64,000 bases of DNA, from NCBI GenBank assembly GCA_036346225.1, contig JARFIW010000139.1:6882001-6946000 (forward strand), written 5' to 3'. The position numbers were made by a program, and so were the translations under genes. The DNA is from Platerodrilus igneus (taxonomy: Eukaryota > Arthropoda > Insecta > Coleoptera > Lycidae). Below the pieces are notes generated by a model, which was not told where the DNA came from, did no database searches, and saw only the letters and a program-made list of their open reading frames with translations. Shown one piece after another: positions 43,267 through 56,596 of the stretch (positions within the stretch are counted from its first letter, which is position 1; each line of letters starts with the position of its first letter).

Positions 43267-44369
43267 CTAAAATTTATTTTGTAGGGTATTTTTATTTTGA
43301 TTAAATGTTGAGGTACTTGATTGTTGATAATTATCTAACAAAAGTGCTTGGTTTTTTACTCTAAAGGACTCTTCTAATCTTTTTGTAGCTATTACTAGAT
43401 CTGAAATTGAATTTATTGTAGGTAAAATTACAGAGAGGGGTGTAATAAAGTCAGGTAATAAGTTTTGCGATATTATTTGAATTTTTGTTGATTCTAATGG
43501 TGGTTTTTGAAATCTACGAAATAAATTTTGCATTTTCATTATATAAATAGTTACTGTTTCGTTAGGTTTTTGTCTTCTGTACGAATTTTTTCCCATAACA
43601 TACTTTCTGTATTTAGAGGTAGGAAATCTTGTTTTAGACGAGCAACTAAGGAATCCCAATCGGTTACGGAATGTTTTACTTCCCAATACCAGATAATTGC
43701 ATCTCCGTCAAAGAGTTCCATGACAGACGAATACAACTCTTCTTTAGAAATTTTTCTTGTTTCAGCTAATTCAGTAACTCTTTCTAAAAATTCAAATAAC
43801 GTGTTTTGTATACCGTTAAATGTAATTGACCAGGAAGAAATTGGTGTAGGATTAAATATATATGTTACGGTACGAAGATGAACATTTATAGTGGGGGTTG
43901 GATTTATTAAAGAAACTTCATTTATGCCAGCAGATAATTCATAATTTTCTACTTTTTCATGAAGATCAGCTTCTAACAGTAGCGCTGTTGCATAACTTTC
44001 ATTTTTGAAAGTTGTTGCTTCTTCACTATTAATTTCAGGTATAGATAAACGCTTTATTCTGCCACAAACATGTGCCAGGCGTGACTTTATTCTTTTAAAG
44101 ATAGAGTCATTACTGTTTCCTTCGAAATCATTTAACAAAATAATAACCGACTTTATTGTACTAGTTATTTCTTCGCTATCTTGTTCAAAAGTTATATTAT
44201 AATTTAAAAGATCTTTATGAGGAGGTGGTTTAAAAATTTCTTTACGTAATAGACGAGCTAAAAGTTTTCTTTTTTCTTCCATAGGTTTTTTTGAAATTAC
44301 TGACCTTATGTAAAGTTCATATTCAAGTTCATCAGATAATAAATGTCCTGCAGTAAAATTATCATCCAT
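43267..44369 (-). pseudogene. gag: gag of gypsy-type element II, one frameshift
   Basis: 272 codons from ATG 44369 are open to 43551. A one-base shift at about 43560 moves the frame to the ORF ending at 43267. The middle (WSITFNGIQNTLFEFLERVTE, LFDGDAIIWYWEV, WDSLVARLKQDFLP) is the Gag capsid N-terminal pattern of Ty3/gypsy elements, and the second part (IYIMKMQNLFRRF, LPDFITPLSVIL) the C-terminal capsid. Same architecture as element III. Confidence 0.85.
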
Positions 44370-44805
44370 TTTAAAAGTTTAAGAAAAATATTTTTGAGAA
44401 AAAGAAATTGTTTTAGTAAAATTTATTTTTAGGAACTTATAAGTTATGTTTTGTTTTTAATTTATTTGTTTTATTTTGTTGGGCACCAGTTTCATATTGA
44501 AACAAAAGTCAAGAAAATTTTGAAGGTATCTTTAAGTAATGAGTAATGAAAAAATATTTTCATAAATCAGTAAAGGTATTGTGACTTTGTATTGTAGAAA
44601 GCGTTCTATAAGATAATATGTTGTATTATTGTAGTGAGTTTAAAACTATAGTGGTTGTTTAGTAAGAGACGTCGTTTAACGGAAAATACGTAATGAAAAG
44701 ATGTTGGTCAACAAAGTATTGGCATGTAGAGAAAAGTTTTAGAAAAAATTGTAGGGTTGGTTGCTAAAGTATTGAACGTTAAGGTAAAAAATGTAGAACA
44801 AATAA

Positions 44806-45060
44806 GCGTTGGACGCCATGTGGCGTTGTCTATTAAGCTAAAATTGAGAAAAAACAAAGACGTTGGGAAAAAATTTAGAAAAAAATAATCGTTAGGCGTC
44901 AAGTATGTATGGGCAGGGAGGCGTTGTGCGCCAAGTGTTGTCCATCGAAGTAAAAATTTAGAAAAGATAATTATGTTGGGCGTTAAGTAGGGACGTTGGG
45001 CGCCAAGTGTTTATGTACGTTGTAAAGAGAAAAAAAAATTGCGTTGGGCGCCAAGTGCAC
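44806..45060 (-). repeat. Array of primer-binding-site-like motifs in leader of element II
   Basis: Plus-strand copies of GCGTTGGGCGCCAAGTG, on the minus strand CACTTGGCGCCCAACGC, at 45041-45058 and 44992-45008 (intact), and degenerate ones at about 44921-44938, 44974-44990, 44890-44904, 44806-44823 and a stub at 44859. AAATTTAGAAAA-type spacers separate them. TGGCGCCCAACG is the lysine-type PBS of many LTR elements. The copy at 45041 adjoins the expected LTR end (GGGTGCA on the minus strand). Confidence 0.8.
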
Positions 45061-46700
45061 CCTTCCTTTTTACAGGTAGGAATGGGTGTACAACGGAGTC
45101 TAAATAAAACTCTGGCGGGACTAGCGTCGACCGTTTGTGGCTGCGGTAGATTGCAAAAGACTATATTTCAGGGGTTTACAGAACAAAGTTAAATTTTTAC
45201 CCAGACAAGTTAAAGTGATGCAATTTAGAACGTGACAAAAGAAAATACCTTAATACAACTTATATATTGACATTTAGTTAATAACATTAATAAAAGAATT
45301 AAACATATATCGTTATTTTCTTACTACCAAATTTTTATACGATAAAATCACTAAGTGTAGTTTATATATCACCACTCTCATAATTTAAATTTTGTCTCAA
45401 ACTCTACGAGATAAGATATTAGTAAATCTAAATTTATTATTGTGCTTAGGCACAATTTCTAGTTAAGCGTTCTAAGTAAAAGAAAATCATAAATACGCTT
45501 TGTTGTATTTAACATTAGTTAAGTCAATAGGTTATATAGCAAAGCAAAGATAATATTAAATTAGTTAAGGAAATCGATAATAGTTAAGGTAATCGATAAA
45601 TAAAGTTATGACTATATTTTACATGCATAATTTTTCAGATAATTTAGATTTAAAACGTAACGCATGCATGTCGTTGCATTACAAAAATAAATAAGATAAA
45701 CTCGTACCTGTATTCCAAATATATAAAAGAAACGTATACTTAAATGTTGAGCTTACGGCTTGTTCAGGACTATAGGATGTTGTTACTGTTTGTTGAGATA
45801 AACACCATCGTTAATTATTTTGGTTGTTAACCTCAAACTTCTAATTTGTAAAGAGCCAATCCTTGTTTGTTCCACAGCCATATGTTTCATCAACGGACAT
45901 TTAATTTATTATAGAAGATATATAAAACGTCAACATAACATTCTTGTACGATAAAAGATAATATTTGTAGGTAGTAAAATTAATGCATAGGCTTAGATAG
46001 CTTAGCACAGGCAATTAGATACTTCGCCAAAAGATTTTGCTACCAGAAGATATGCTACGGGAGGACCCTAGAAAATAAACGTGTTACAAAAACGAAATAT
46101 TGCATTACGTCATAAGGAACAGTAAACATTTGTCTCTAATCAGCTTACCATCCATTAATATTTTGAACGGGATATCAAGGTAGGCTTTCTTCATAAGCGT
46201 TTTGCTTATATCTAGGTACGACATCATGGCCTTAGAAAGGACATCTTTATCGGAAGTTAGATATCAAGACAAACGGAAATTTTGTTCTGGTTTAATAAAG
46301 ATAACCACACATTTTGAGAGAGGGACAAAACACGAAAACTATCCCGAATGCTAGATTCATATATACAACCAGTTGTGTATTTATGGATATTAATCAAAGG
46401 TTAACCAATAGGAAAATTACACGTGATCTTTATTATTTATATTATTTATACAAAAGAAAGAACATTAAATTAAGACTATAGATAGATGTATATAGTGTAT
46501 TATTTAATAATACTAAAGGGAAATGTTACACAAATCAAAACTGAGTTGTGATTATGGATGGTAAATTGACATGTTACAGTCTCAGTTCAAGCACGACATT
46601 AGACTCGAATAAAAACCCATTGATGCCACGTTGTCCTCTATTTCAACATTGTTAGCAGACGCCAATACTATAACTAAGAAAAATTTATCATTTTGTTTGC
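45061..46700. other. Region between head-to-head elements II and III, likely their 5' LTRs
   Basis: No gene. The part nearest 45061 should be the 5' LTR of element II. A TGTAACATTTCCC string on the minus strand ending at 46533 is a possible LTR start. For element III a poly(A)-like AATAAA lies at 46608. No paired LTR copy was found, so boundaries are uncertain. Confidence 0.4.
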
Positions 46701-46739
46701 AATCGCGAGTTAATCATGTCACGGTCCGTTAAAAACGAT

Positions 46740-49700
46740 TCCCTAGGGGTCTCCCATTTACGCCTGATCAACTCTCGTGGAGGAATGAAGCTTATGCAGC
46801 AAGCTTGCAGCTGTATGTAGAATTATCAGAAAAATTATTCGTTTTAAAGTTAGATGTTGAACAACCGCCTCCAGAAGAACTTCCGACGGACGAGCATCAA
46901 ATAATGAAACAATCTTCCGTAGTCACTAGATCCAAGGACAAAATACTGTCAAGTTGGAATATCAAATTTAATGGGATCCAAGAAAGTTATATTCGTTCTT
47001 GGAACATATTTTGGAACTGGCTAAATCTAGTTAAGTTTCGGAGAATAAATTTTTTAATTCCGTTGTTGAACTTTTTTCGGGGGTTGCTTTTGAATGGTTC
47101 AGAAGCGTTCAAAATTCGACTAGTTGTTGCAATTCTTTAGTGGATTCATTAAAAAAAGATCTCTTGTCGCCAGATATCGATGACGATATATGGAGTGAGA
47201 TTAAATCGTATAAACAAAAATCTGTCAAGAAAGTTACTTCCTTTATTGCTAGAATGGAAAATCTGTTTAGTCGTTTAAGTTTACTACCACCCGAAACCGA
47301 AAGTGTAAAACACATTAGGAAAAATGTACTTATTGATTACCAACAAAATTTGGAACTTTGTGAAATCTCAAATGAAGTAACTAAAAGGGTAAGTTAAAAA
47401 ATTTGAGGAAGTTCCATCCTGAAACACAAAAGTTTGTCATCCAAAAATGAGAGATACTTCAAGGTTTCGATGATAACTAATTACAAGTGAGGTACTAGCG
47501 ATAAACCGAAGAGGTATTCAAAGGAGGATAGAAAAGAAAAACCGAATTTTAGGAGGCAAAGGCTAACGCTTAGTTTTAACGTCATCCAAATAGAGCAAAA
47601 AATAGCTCAAAACCCATCTGTCAGCGGACCTCCCACTAGTAGTAGCCAACTTAAAGATAATAAAACCATTTCATGTTAGAAGTGCGGGAAACCCAACTAT
47701 GTTTTCCATAACTGTTTGTCGAGGAAACCTAAGTTTTGTTTTAAGTATGGGCATCCTGATGTGACTATACCCAACTGTCTTGGTGGCCGCACCTTTCGAC
47801 AAAACCAAGGCAAAGCACTAACTAACTCCAAATATAATATAAAGAATTTATTTTGCAGAGGAATGGTCGGAAATGGTTAGGCATTGTGAAAATTTTTTGT
47901 TGAGCTTCAGCCGAACCCAAGACTGATGCTCTATTTGAGAAGTATTTTCACGACAACCGTCCGTATATTAAGATAAAGTTCTTCCATACTGACTTTATAG
48001 CACTGCTCGATACTGGAGCTACATGATCAATAGTAGGGAGCGAAGGTATTACATTTTTAAATTATTTAGGTTTGGAGACTTTACCTATGCCGGTAAAAAT
48101 GTGTCCATGACTGATGGAACTAATTGTGTAGTAAAAGGTTTAGTTGATCCACCAATTTGTGTCAACGGCAATTGTCAGGTTATTTAAGCTCTAGTAGTTC
48201 TATCGATTCCCAATATTTTTATTTTTGGAAGTGATTTTATCGACAAGTTTCAATTCTTGATTGACTTTTAAAAAAATCTTAAATAGCCCAAAATTATAAG
48301 GCCGGTATTCTGAGCGATCGTGAAGACCAACCACTGGCTTATAAGGAACAAGTAGAACTCAGAATAAATTCTTTACTATTCGATAACTTGACGCCCCTAC
48401 AACAAGAAGACGCGGATAGGGTTATTAAGTCATTTGAAACAATTGATGGAAACGTTCGTTTGGCTTTGACTTGACAAAATCAGTATGCATATTGATACTA
48501 GAGATAATAAACTCTTTAAGAAGAAGCAATTTTCTCTATCTCCTTTCTATTGGATTCGTTAATATGCTGGAGTTAGGCGTAGTCCAGGAGTAAAAAATTC
48601 CTTGGAATAGCTCAGTAATTCTAGTAATAAAAGGATCAGGAGAATAGGGATTCTGCTTTGATGGGCGAGCGCTCAACGAAATTAAACTTGATTCTCATAT
48701 GTTGCCCCGTACTGACAGAATTTTAGACATGTTGAGGGACGCCAAGTATACTTCTACGATCGACTTAAAAAGTGCCTACTGGCAGATCGGGTTAGACGAT
48801 TCTTCTCGTGAGAAGACTGTCTTTAAAGTTGCTGGTCGGGGGTTATTTGAATTCAAAGTAATGCTCTTTAGTTTATGTAACAAGGCTCAAACTCTACAAC
48901 GTCTAGTTAATGTCCTCTTTGGCTCAAAATACGTCTCAAATACTTTCACCTACCTCGGCGATGTAATAGTTACAAGTAGTTCTTTTCAGGAATATGTGAA
49001 GTTACTTAAAGAAGTTAGATATATCATGCATAAGGCCACTTTAACAGTCAATTTACAAAAATGTCCGTTTTTAAAACCTCACTTAAGTTTTTAGGTTATA
49101 TTGCTAGTACCGCAGGTCTGTTATCAGACCCTGCAAAAATTTCTTCTATAGTTAATTATCCTAGACCAACCACATATACAGAGGTTCAGAGATTTATCGG
49201 ATAATGATCATGGTATAGACGTTTTATCGATAATTTTAGCACCTTAGGTTCCCCTTTGAATGACCTCATAAAAAGCAGAAGAAAAGGTCAGGTTCTGCTA
49301 TGGTTTAGTCAAGTTGAGGACTCATTTCTTAAAATTAAGCAGGCACTGATGTCAGATCCTATTTTTTCTCAACGTGACTTTTCAGTGCCTTCGACGCAGG
49401 TATAGGAGGGGTCCTAAGTCAAATCCTGATGGTGAAGAACGAGTTATAGCTTATGCAAGTAGAACTTTGTCTAAAGCTGAACGTAATTATTCCGTTACAG
49501 AACGTAAGTGTTTGGCGGTAATCTTTTGCATCGAAAAGTTCAGATCCAATGTAGAGGGAGTTCGTTTCCAGGTGATCACAGATCACGATACTTGGTATGT
49601 GTCATTAAAAAACATCATAATTATACGTATTAGAAGATAACTGACGACTTGATTTATAAATTCATGTCTTCCAAATTTCGTTTTAGATCTAACGCAAAAG

Positions 49701-50805
49701 AGTGGACGTTGGTGGTGTCGGGTTCACTAGTACAATTAGTGCTTGAGTCATGCCATGACCCTAGTACGTGCGCCCATTTAGGATTCTTTAAAACCTTTGC
49801 CAAAATACAAAAAGTATATTATTGGCCCAAAATGGCCTCGCATGTCAAGCGTTACATACGACGTTGCCTAGTGTATGCTTCCAACAAAGAGCCACAATGG
49901 ATTGGTCGTATGGAAGAAGAAAAACAAGCACAATTCCCGTGGCAAATTATTTCGGTAGATATTATGCATCTTTTTCAAAAATCGAAACGTGGTCACACAC
50001 ATTTGTTAGTGGTAGGAGACTGGTTAACAAAATGCATGCTACTGTGTCTTTTAAAAAGCTACTGCTTCTTTAATCATTAACTTTATTATGTTCGGTGTGG
50101 CTGAATTTGTTCTTTGCGATAATGGGCTCCAATTCGCAGGACACTTGTTTCTGTGCTAAATATGAAGTTCAAAAAATCTGGTTCACGCCTTGTTAATTCC
50201 CACAATGCAATTTTCTGAAAAGAACTAATAAGACAGTAGGTACTGCAATCAGATGTTACATCAAAGAACATAAAGATTGGGATATTAAACTGTCTAGGAT
50301 AAGGCAAGCTTTGAATACAGCTAAGCATGAAGTTACAGGGTATACTCCTACATTTTTGAATTTTGCCCATCATGCCCTGCTGGCTGGAAAATATTATGGA
50401 AAAGTATCGTCTACGGCGAATTTAAAAATCAACTCATGAGATAGGCAGTTTTGTGCCGCTACACTAGAGCATATACGCCCTATTTTTCCTGAAGTTTAAA
50501 GGAAGCGTTATACGTCGTATACTCGTAATGCCTCCCAGTATAATTTCCGAAATAGAGAAATTTCGTTTCACGTTGAAGAGAAAGTTTAGCGCAGGAATAA
50601 AGTTTTGTCTAATGTCGTCAACCAATTCTCCGCCAAACTGGAACCAAAGTATGTGTTATGTGCTGTTGTTAAGAAGATCTCTCGTTTAGTTTTTAATCTA
50701 TCGAATACAAATGGTACTGATGCTGGGAACTGACATATTAAAGATTTGAAACCCTATTTTGGTTCTAATTCCGATATTTCGGTAGGGATACGTCAGGATT
50801 AGAAT
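46740..50805 (+). pseudogene. gag-pol: Gypsy-type element III: gag-pol, heavily decayed
   Basis: Plus-strand relative of element II. Gag pieces at 46805-47397 (SWNIKFNGIQESYIRSWN). Zinc knuckles near 47675-47790 (KCGKPNYVFHNC, CFKYGHPDVTIPNC). Protease near 47980-48060 with LLDTGAT. RT ORF 48699-49094 (DLKSAYWQI) in which the catalytic motif reads TYLGDVIV, one Asp replaced by Gly. RNase H at 49374-49640 ([12 protein letters not shown]). Integrase at 49649-50200 (ESCHDPSTCAHLGFFKT, CDNGLQF). C-terminus WHIKDLKPYFG-type near 50735-50760. More than ten stops or frame changes and several deletions; long dead. Confidence 0.88.
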
Positions 50806-52380
50806 ATGTAAATTCATAATTTTATATTTTCTTTTTTAGTGTATTTGTGCTTTTGGTCGATAAGCATGTTTGCACATAGCGACAAGTGGAAGTAGTCGTT
50901 ATAGAACCCTAGTTGAAGTTAAAAATTTTTCTTGGTTCTTTTTAATTTTTCTTTGGTATCCAATATTACTCCACTGTAACTAGCAGTGACAATTGCAGTT
51001 AAGTTTTGGTAATGTTGAGAAATTTTCAGCCAAGAATGCTCGAAGGTTCTCTTTTGAAAGAAAATTTCTTACATTTTTTTGGGTGTTTGAAAAATTTTTA
51101 TTGATGTTGCGAAGAATAGCTATAAAGCAATGCTTCGTTTATGTGTTACTCTTTCGTTTAAAGAGTATTGAGTATTCCAAGGTTGAAACCCATATTTTGT
51201 CGGTAACTAAAATTTCTTTAGTTCATATTTGTGAGGGACAAAAGGTCAACTCTTAGAAATTTTTTTGATAGGAGTAGGTCGAGGATAAATATTGGCATCA
51301 AAGTAATTAAATTGATAAAATAAGTTGAGTTTTGCCCCAACTTAAAATTTTTTTTATATTTACTAATAAATAAACCTTTTTGAGGTTGTACAAAAAAATT
51401 ATTTTGGTTTATCCCTATAACCCCCATGTATTATACGAGTGTAGACACACTGATTGTGGCTTCTGATGATTGTGACTGCTACCGATTGTGACTTATGCCG
51501 ATTTTATCTTCTTTTGGACCTGTGGCACGTGAAGCTATCTACACACTCGTTTATCAATTTAATAGTTGATTCATATATTCGTTTTTTAGTTTATTCGTTT
51601 ATTAAATGATTCAGTTTTTAATTTTCATTACTTTTAAGGGTTTAGCCCTTATAATTTTTTTATTCACTTTTGGTACTAATGTTTGCTTTTTTTGGTAGAA
51701 CGTTTTCCCGTGTTTTTTTTTGGAGGAGAGCAGCTTAACAATTTTTTTTGTTTGTAAAGGAAAAATAATTGCTATTTGAAGCACCTTAGAAGTAGAAATT
51801 CTAGAGAAAAAAGAAAAAGAATTGAAAAAATTTGTCAAGAATATTTGCAAAATTGGATAGATTCTAATTTTTAGTAAGTGCTTGTTCCCATATGGAAAAC
51901 AACATGCGAGTTGTTATTTTCTAATTTGGTCCAATTTCAAGGCTAAGTTTAACATTTTGTACCCACAATCATGTAGAAAATATTCAGCGATTTTGAAACT
52001 TTGTTTATGAAGTCATAAATAGCAATTTAATCTTTCAAAAGTCCGTTATTGTTCAAAAAATACCTCATGGTTTTCAACTTGTTTCATACACACACCGCCT
52101 GGGTATTAAATATTTGTTCTGATAAGACTTCCTCCGTTTGAACTGTCTTTGCAAGTAATTTTCTTAATCCACTCCCTTCCACATCATCATCGAAGAAAGC
52201 AGGCTAGAAAGTCGTTGATGCGCAAACACCCAGTAGAGCCAAAAACCACAAAAACCCTATAATGCAATTTATGTAGTTGGGAATGGGAAACCTCTGACGT
52301 CAAAACACCTAGTATTAGACCTGGCACAAACTTAACGAATAGTAGAAAGATAATCAACATTGTGAATAGATAGAGCCATT
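50806..52380. other. Non-coding, 3' region of element III and spacer
   Basis: AT-rich, no gene. 51440-51510 has repeats of GATTGTGACT with ACCGATTGTGACTTATGCCG, related to those at 38630-38690 next to element II. The 3' LTR was not delimited. Confidence 0.45.
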
Positions 52381-55300
52381 GTTCTAGCTACAGTACATTA
52401 CAGGGATTAGAAATTGATGCGGACAATTACATCTGCTAATCAATCAGATATGTGTCCGGAAAAATAAGATTGCCAGAATTATGTACAGACCTAGTGTTTA
52501 ATAACTTCGGCCGATTTATGCTAGTGGAAAGGACAATCTCCACGACACTGTTGGAATCATTTATCAAAATATAAATGATACTCCTGGGCGTATCATGGAA
52601 ACCGAGAATAAGATCGATAAGTCTGTTAAGAGTTCAAGTGGTAATAACAAAAGACTGCGTACGTACGATGCTATTACGCATGACTTGAGTCATGTACAAA
52701 GAGGCCAAAAATTGTAGAAACTTTATTACCGCTTAACATTGCAAAGCAAATTCGAGTTTCAGTAAATCTCAAAATTGCTCAGCAACTTGATACGGTATGG
52801 ATGCTTCGTCATAAGCTTGAAATCTAAAATATGCCAATGTGAGTCGATTTTAATCGTTTACTATACGATGATACAAAAAATTTCGTACTCCACTACTATT
52901 AATGAATCTCCAACATGTGCTAGCGTTGTTATTGAAACTGTGGTGCAATGTCAAAATGCTGCCCAAGAATATGCTAACCGATATATGCAAGCCACATATG
53001 ACTTGAGTATCGTGAAAATAGCGCTCCAACATCAAAGCACAGAAAAACCTCGTTCTGACAACCTCTTCATACACATTGTATCATTCCAAATCATGATGGC
53101 TTATTTCAAGGCTATCGGTAAATATATTGACAACTGCGGGTTAAAAATATCAGAGTTGAGTCCAAACTTTTAGCTAGTACTTCTGTAAATGGTTTTATCA
53201 CTGGGAAACGTTTCAATAGAAGTAGAAGACTTCACCCACTTGCTTGTTAAGCAATACAAATTTTGCACTATGAAAGTTTTGCGGTATCAAAATAATATTA
53301 AAATAACTGATAAAATAGGTCAATCTTTTCTTCATATTCAATCAACCAAATTACTCAAGATATCTGGTTAAATATAGTTAAAGGAGCAGTCTGAGAAATT
53401 TTTTTTTTTTTTGGAATTAAAAAGACTAGCAAGTTCTTCTCGCGATAACCAATAGATCTGGTGCTTGAACAAACGATAAATTCTGACGCTGCCAATAAGT
53501 TTACCGATGTTATGCATATGACAAATTCTGCGTCAGCACAACAATAGTTGTGTATAAGCCAAAGTACGCGAGCGACAATAATTACCTATGTTATGGAAAA
53601 ATCTGGACTGAAGAATCGAAAAGATGTTACAGCAGATCTCTAAAAAAATTATATTGGCCAGTCGACCAAAGACTTTATTTTTCAACATCAAACAAAATAT
53701 CGCTTCTTTCTCAAGTACATTAGAGAAGCAAGTTCTGTACCACATTTCCAATGGTCAGACGGTTATAGAAAATGTTTCAGAATTTCTTCTCAATGTTCAG
53801 AAGAATGGTAATTTACAAAGGGAAAAATTCATAACAGAATGTGCTGCAGGTAAAAACCGTTTTGAAAATGCTACAAAGATAAATAAAATCTACAGCTTTA
53901 TCGATTCACTAAAGAAAAAAGTTAACGTGTCTGGAAAAATAGATAAAGTCCACATGCAACGCGACTTATTTGAAAGACTATTAGGAATTTCTCTAGAAAA
54001 TTAAATAGATCTTGCCAAAATTCTTAGCTATTCTATAACCCCAATTCCATTATCACTGTACCACATCGACGCAACTATGAGCAAAACTGATAAATCCGTT
54101 CTTTTGAAATGACTGGATAATAAAATTGATCAGGAAATACCACTACCAGTGGACATAATAATTTATGGTGGCACTTTTATGCCACACCTTATGAGAGAGA
54201 TCTCAATAACGTTTGGGAAAATTTCCCAAAAAGTTTTACAAATTTTTATGGGGAACGCCGCATGCACTATAATTATAACATTTGATCAGTATTTTTCTCA
54301 ATCTATAAAAGACAATGAATATATATTGCGGGGAACTAGCAGAAACAAACGATATCATATCAACGGCTATGATCAAACACAACCTGCAGATTTCATTTCA
54401 GAAATAAAAAATATCAACTTTAAATAGGCATTAGAAAATTTTATTGGGGATCATTAGAGAAATTCTGAAATGGCATCTTTCATGAAAAATAAAATAGTTT
54501 TAATTAGTCACGAATCATCCTTCCCATATAAAGATATTAACGACACTTTTATGAGAACTGAAGTGGAAGATTTAGCATGTCTTCCACGTGAGGAATTAGA
54601 CACGAAATTAATTTTTCATGCTTGTAAAGTGAAACGTGATTCAAATGTTCTCATAAGATGTTCAAACACAGATATTTTGTTTATGGCACTAGGCAACATG
54701 GAATATTAAATGAGAATATAAAAATTTGTTTGAAGGTTGGAGTTGGTATCCACGAAACATTAGGATGAAATTTTTGTCGGACACTTCCAGGGTTCCACGC
54801 ATTCACGAGATGTGATTTCAACTATGTTTTTTTCAAAAAAAAACCCCAGAAGCGACCACTCACAATTTTACAAAGCTCCGCACAATTTATTGATGCCGTT
54901 TCAAAAATGTGCAGCTATCCAGATATCGAAATCAGTTCCCGAAACATATATTTGTAAGATGTACGCCTGCAAATAATTAAGCAACTTGGATAAAGCACGA
55001 TTAGCTTTGTTCATGAAAGTATTTCAGTGTAACAACATAGATGAACAGTTCAAAATAAAATCAAACAACTTCGATGAATCAGCATTATCACCCTGCAAGT
55101 TGGAGTTGTGGCAACAAATCTTGAGGGTAATTTATATCTCCAGTGTGTGGTACAACGTTCATTTCCAACATTTAACCATGTTGTTGTCTCACAATTGTGC
55201 ATGTGAAGAAGTTGAAAATAAATCAAAATTCCGATGGTCCGAGGGCGATCAATTACCAGCTGCTGTCAGTGATTTTATAATCGAAGATGTTACTTAAATC

Positions 55301-55605
55301 AGCGACATAGCCAATTTTAAAAATTTTTCTACGTTCTAAGAGTGATTTGTTTATACAAATATAATGCTACTACTTTCAAAATTTTTTTCAATTTATTTCC
55401 AGACTCTAATATGGATAATAAAGAGAATGAAGAAAGTAACAATGATCCTGAAGAACAAGACTGTGATTCTGAAGAAGATTTGGATATTGAAGATTTGTCC
55501 TGTTTTGCGGAATCAGCAAACGTTCGAAGAAAATTCGTCCCCATAAAATTTTTGTATGGGCATGCACATTATCAACTTATTGTACAAATGCAAGAATATC
55601 AATAA
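52381..55605 (+). pseudogene. Degraded gene of an uncharacterised multicopy animal protein family (EEADTR/DTD type)
   Basis: A chain of open pieces in order: 52775-53173, 53624-54004, 54149-54427, 54470-54709 and 54986-55297. I recognise, from memory, a large intronless protein family found in many copies in invertebrates. The segment PREELDTKLIFHACKVK followed by IRCSNTDILFMALGN corresponds to the family's EEADTR...DTD acidic motif. Then come GFHAFTRCDF and, near the end, IYISSVWYNVHFQ and GDQLPAAVSDFI. The acidic motif suggests a PIN/FEN-like nuclease fold, which is inference. An acidic piece (55390-55605) may be a tail or unrelated. At least ten stops or frame changes. Its neighbours are all mobile elements. 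Confidence 0.6.
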
Positions 55606-56211
55606 ATAAAACTATAAACAATAATTATAATAAAATTAATAATAAGCCTTTAGTAACTCCTATATTATTTCACTTTGGTTGATTCTGCCGAAGCCAGGTC
55701 TGGTCAAATAGCCGGCAGTATAAATTTTTTCAGTTCCTAAACGGTTACTTTAGTGACAAAGAATTTTTGAGCCATAAACATTTGTAACACTGGATTATTT
55801 TTTTTAACATAATCAAATTAATGGCAGGAGTACACGGGTCTGCGATAGGAACGGCAGAAAATTATAATACAACTTAATAAAATGCCTTTAAACAAATTTT
55901 AAACTATATCCTTTAAACATTTAGCACACTGACATTTTTTAACATATTTAACACGCTCCTGTTAATTGTTGTCCCACTAACGAGGTGGCAAGAGTTGATT
56001 TTGTTGACAGGCACCATTATTAGGATAATAAACAAAACTAAATGAAGCTAAACATATGTAGCAACAAAAAGTTATATAGGCTCACGGACTATTTCTTATA
56101 AGCTTTTTTAATCTCTATTATTCTTTTGTTCCTGTGTTAAATAAAGTATAAATGAATTTAATTCGAATATTACTTTAATAATGAAATTCTTTTATCAAAT
56201 ATCATTCGAGG
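55606..56211. other. Non-coding spacer
   Basis: AT-rich, no gene or repeat recognised. Confidence 0.45.
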
Positions 56212-56570
56212 TGTGACAGGCCCAACTCTTATAAATATATATTTTACGTTGTGGTTAAGGTATTGGGGAAGTGCAGTGAGCGCCGGTACTAGAGAGACGC
56301 GTGAGTGCTGCGGTAGGAGAGAACGTGCTCTCGAAGTGAAGATCACAGTGCGTGATACAATTATTGTAGCTGAATTCGTTGAGATTGCTCTAATTTAAAG
56401 ATTAGTTTGTAGTGATGGTTATTCTAATCTCACTACATCTTAATATTTGTATGTGTATTGTTTTAATCACTGAATTAAACGAATAAAAACGCATGTTACT
56501 CGTTTGTATTCTGCATGTAACTTACAAGAACCCCGTGATTAATTATCCATCCTGTTGATCACAGTCTACA
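56212..56570 (+). repeat. 5' LTR of a gypsy-like element
   Basis: 359 bp from TGTGACAGG to CAGTCTACA. TATA-like CTTATAAATATATAT near 56226 and poly(A) signal AATAAA at 56482-56487. A lysine-type primer-binding site follows eight bases further on. Only this LTR and some leader remain; no partner LTR and no coding part were seen. Confidence 0.7.
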
Positions 56571-56578
56571 TTCTCAAT

Positions 56579-56596
56579 TGGCGCCCAACATGGGGC
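56579..56596 (+). promoter_or_regulatory. Primer-binding site, lysine-tRNA type
   Basis: TGGCGCCCAACATGGGGC differs at one base from the common lysine-type PBS TGGCGCCCAACGTGGGGC. It confirms orientation and the nature of the LTR at 56212. A weaker CTTGGCGTTTAAC lies at 56710-56722. Confidence 0.8.
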
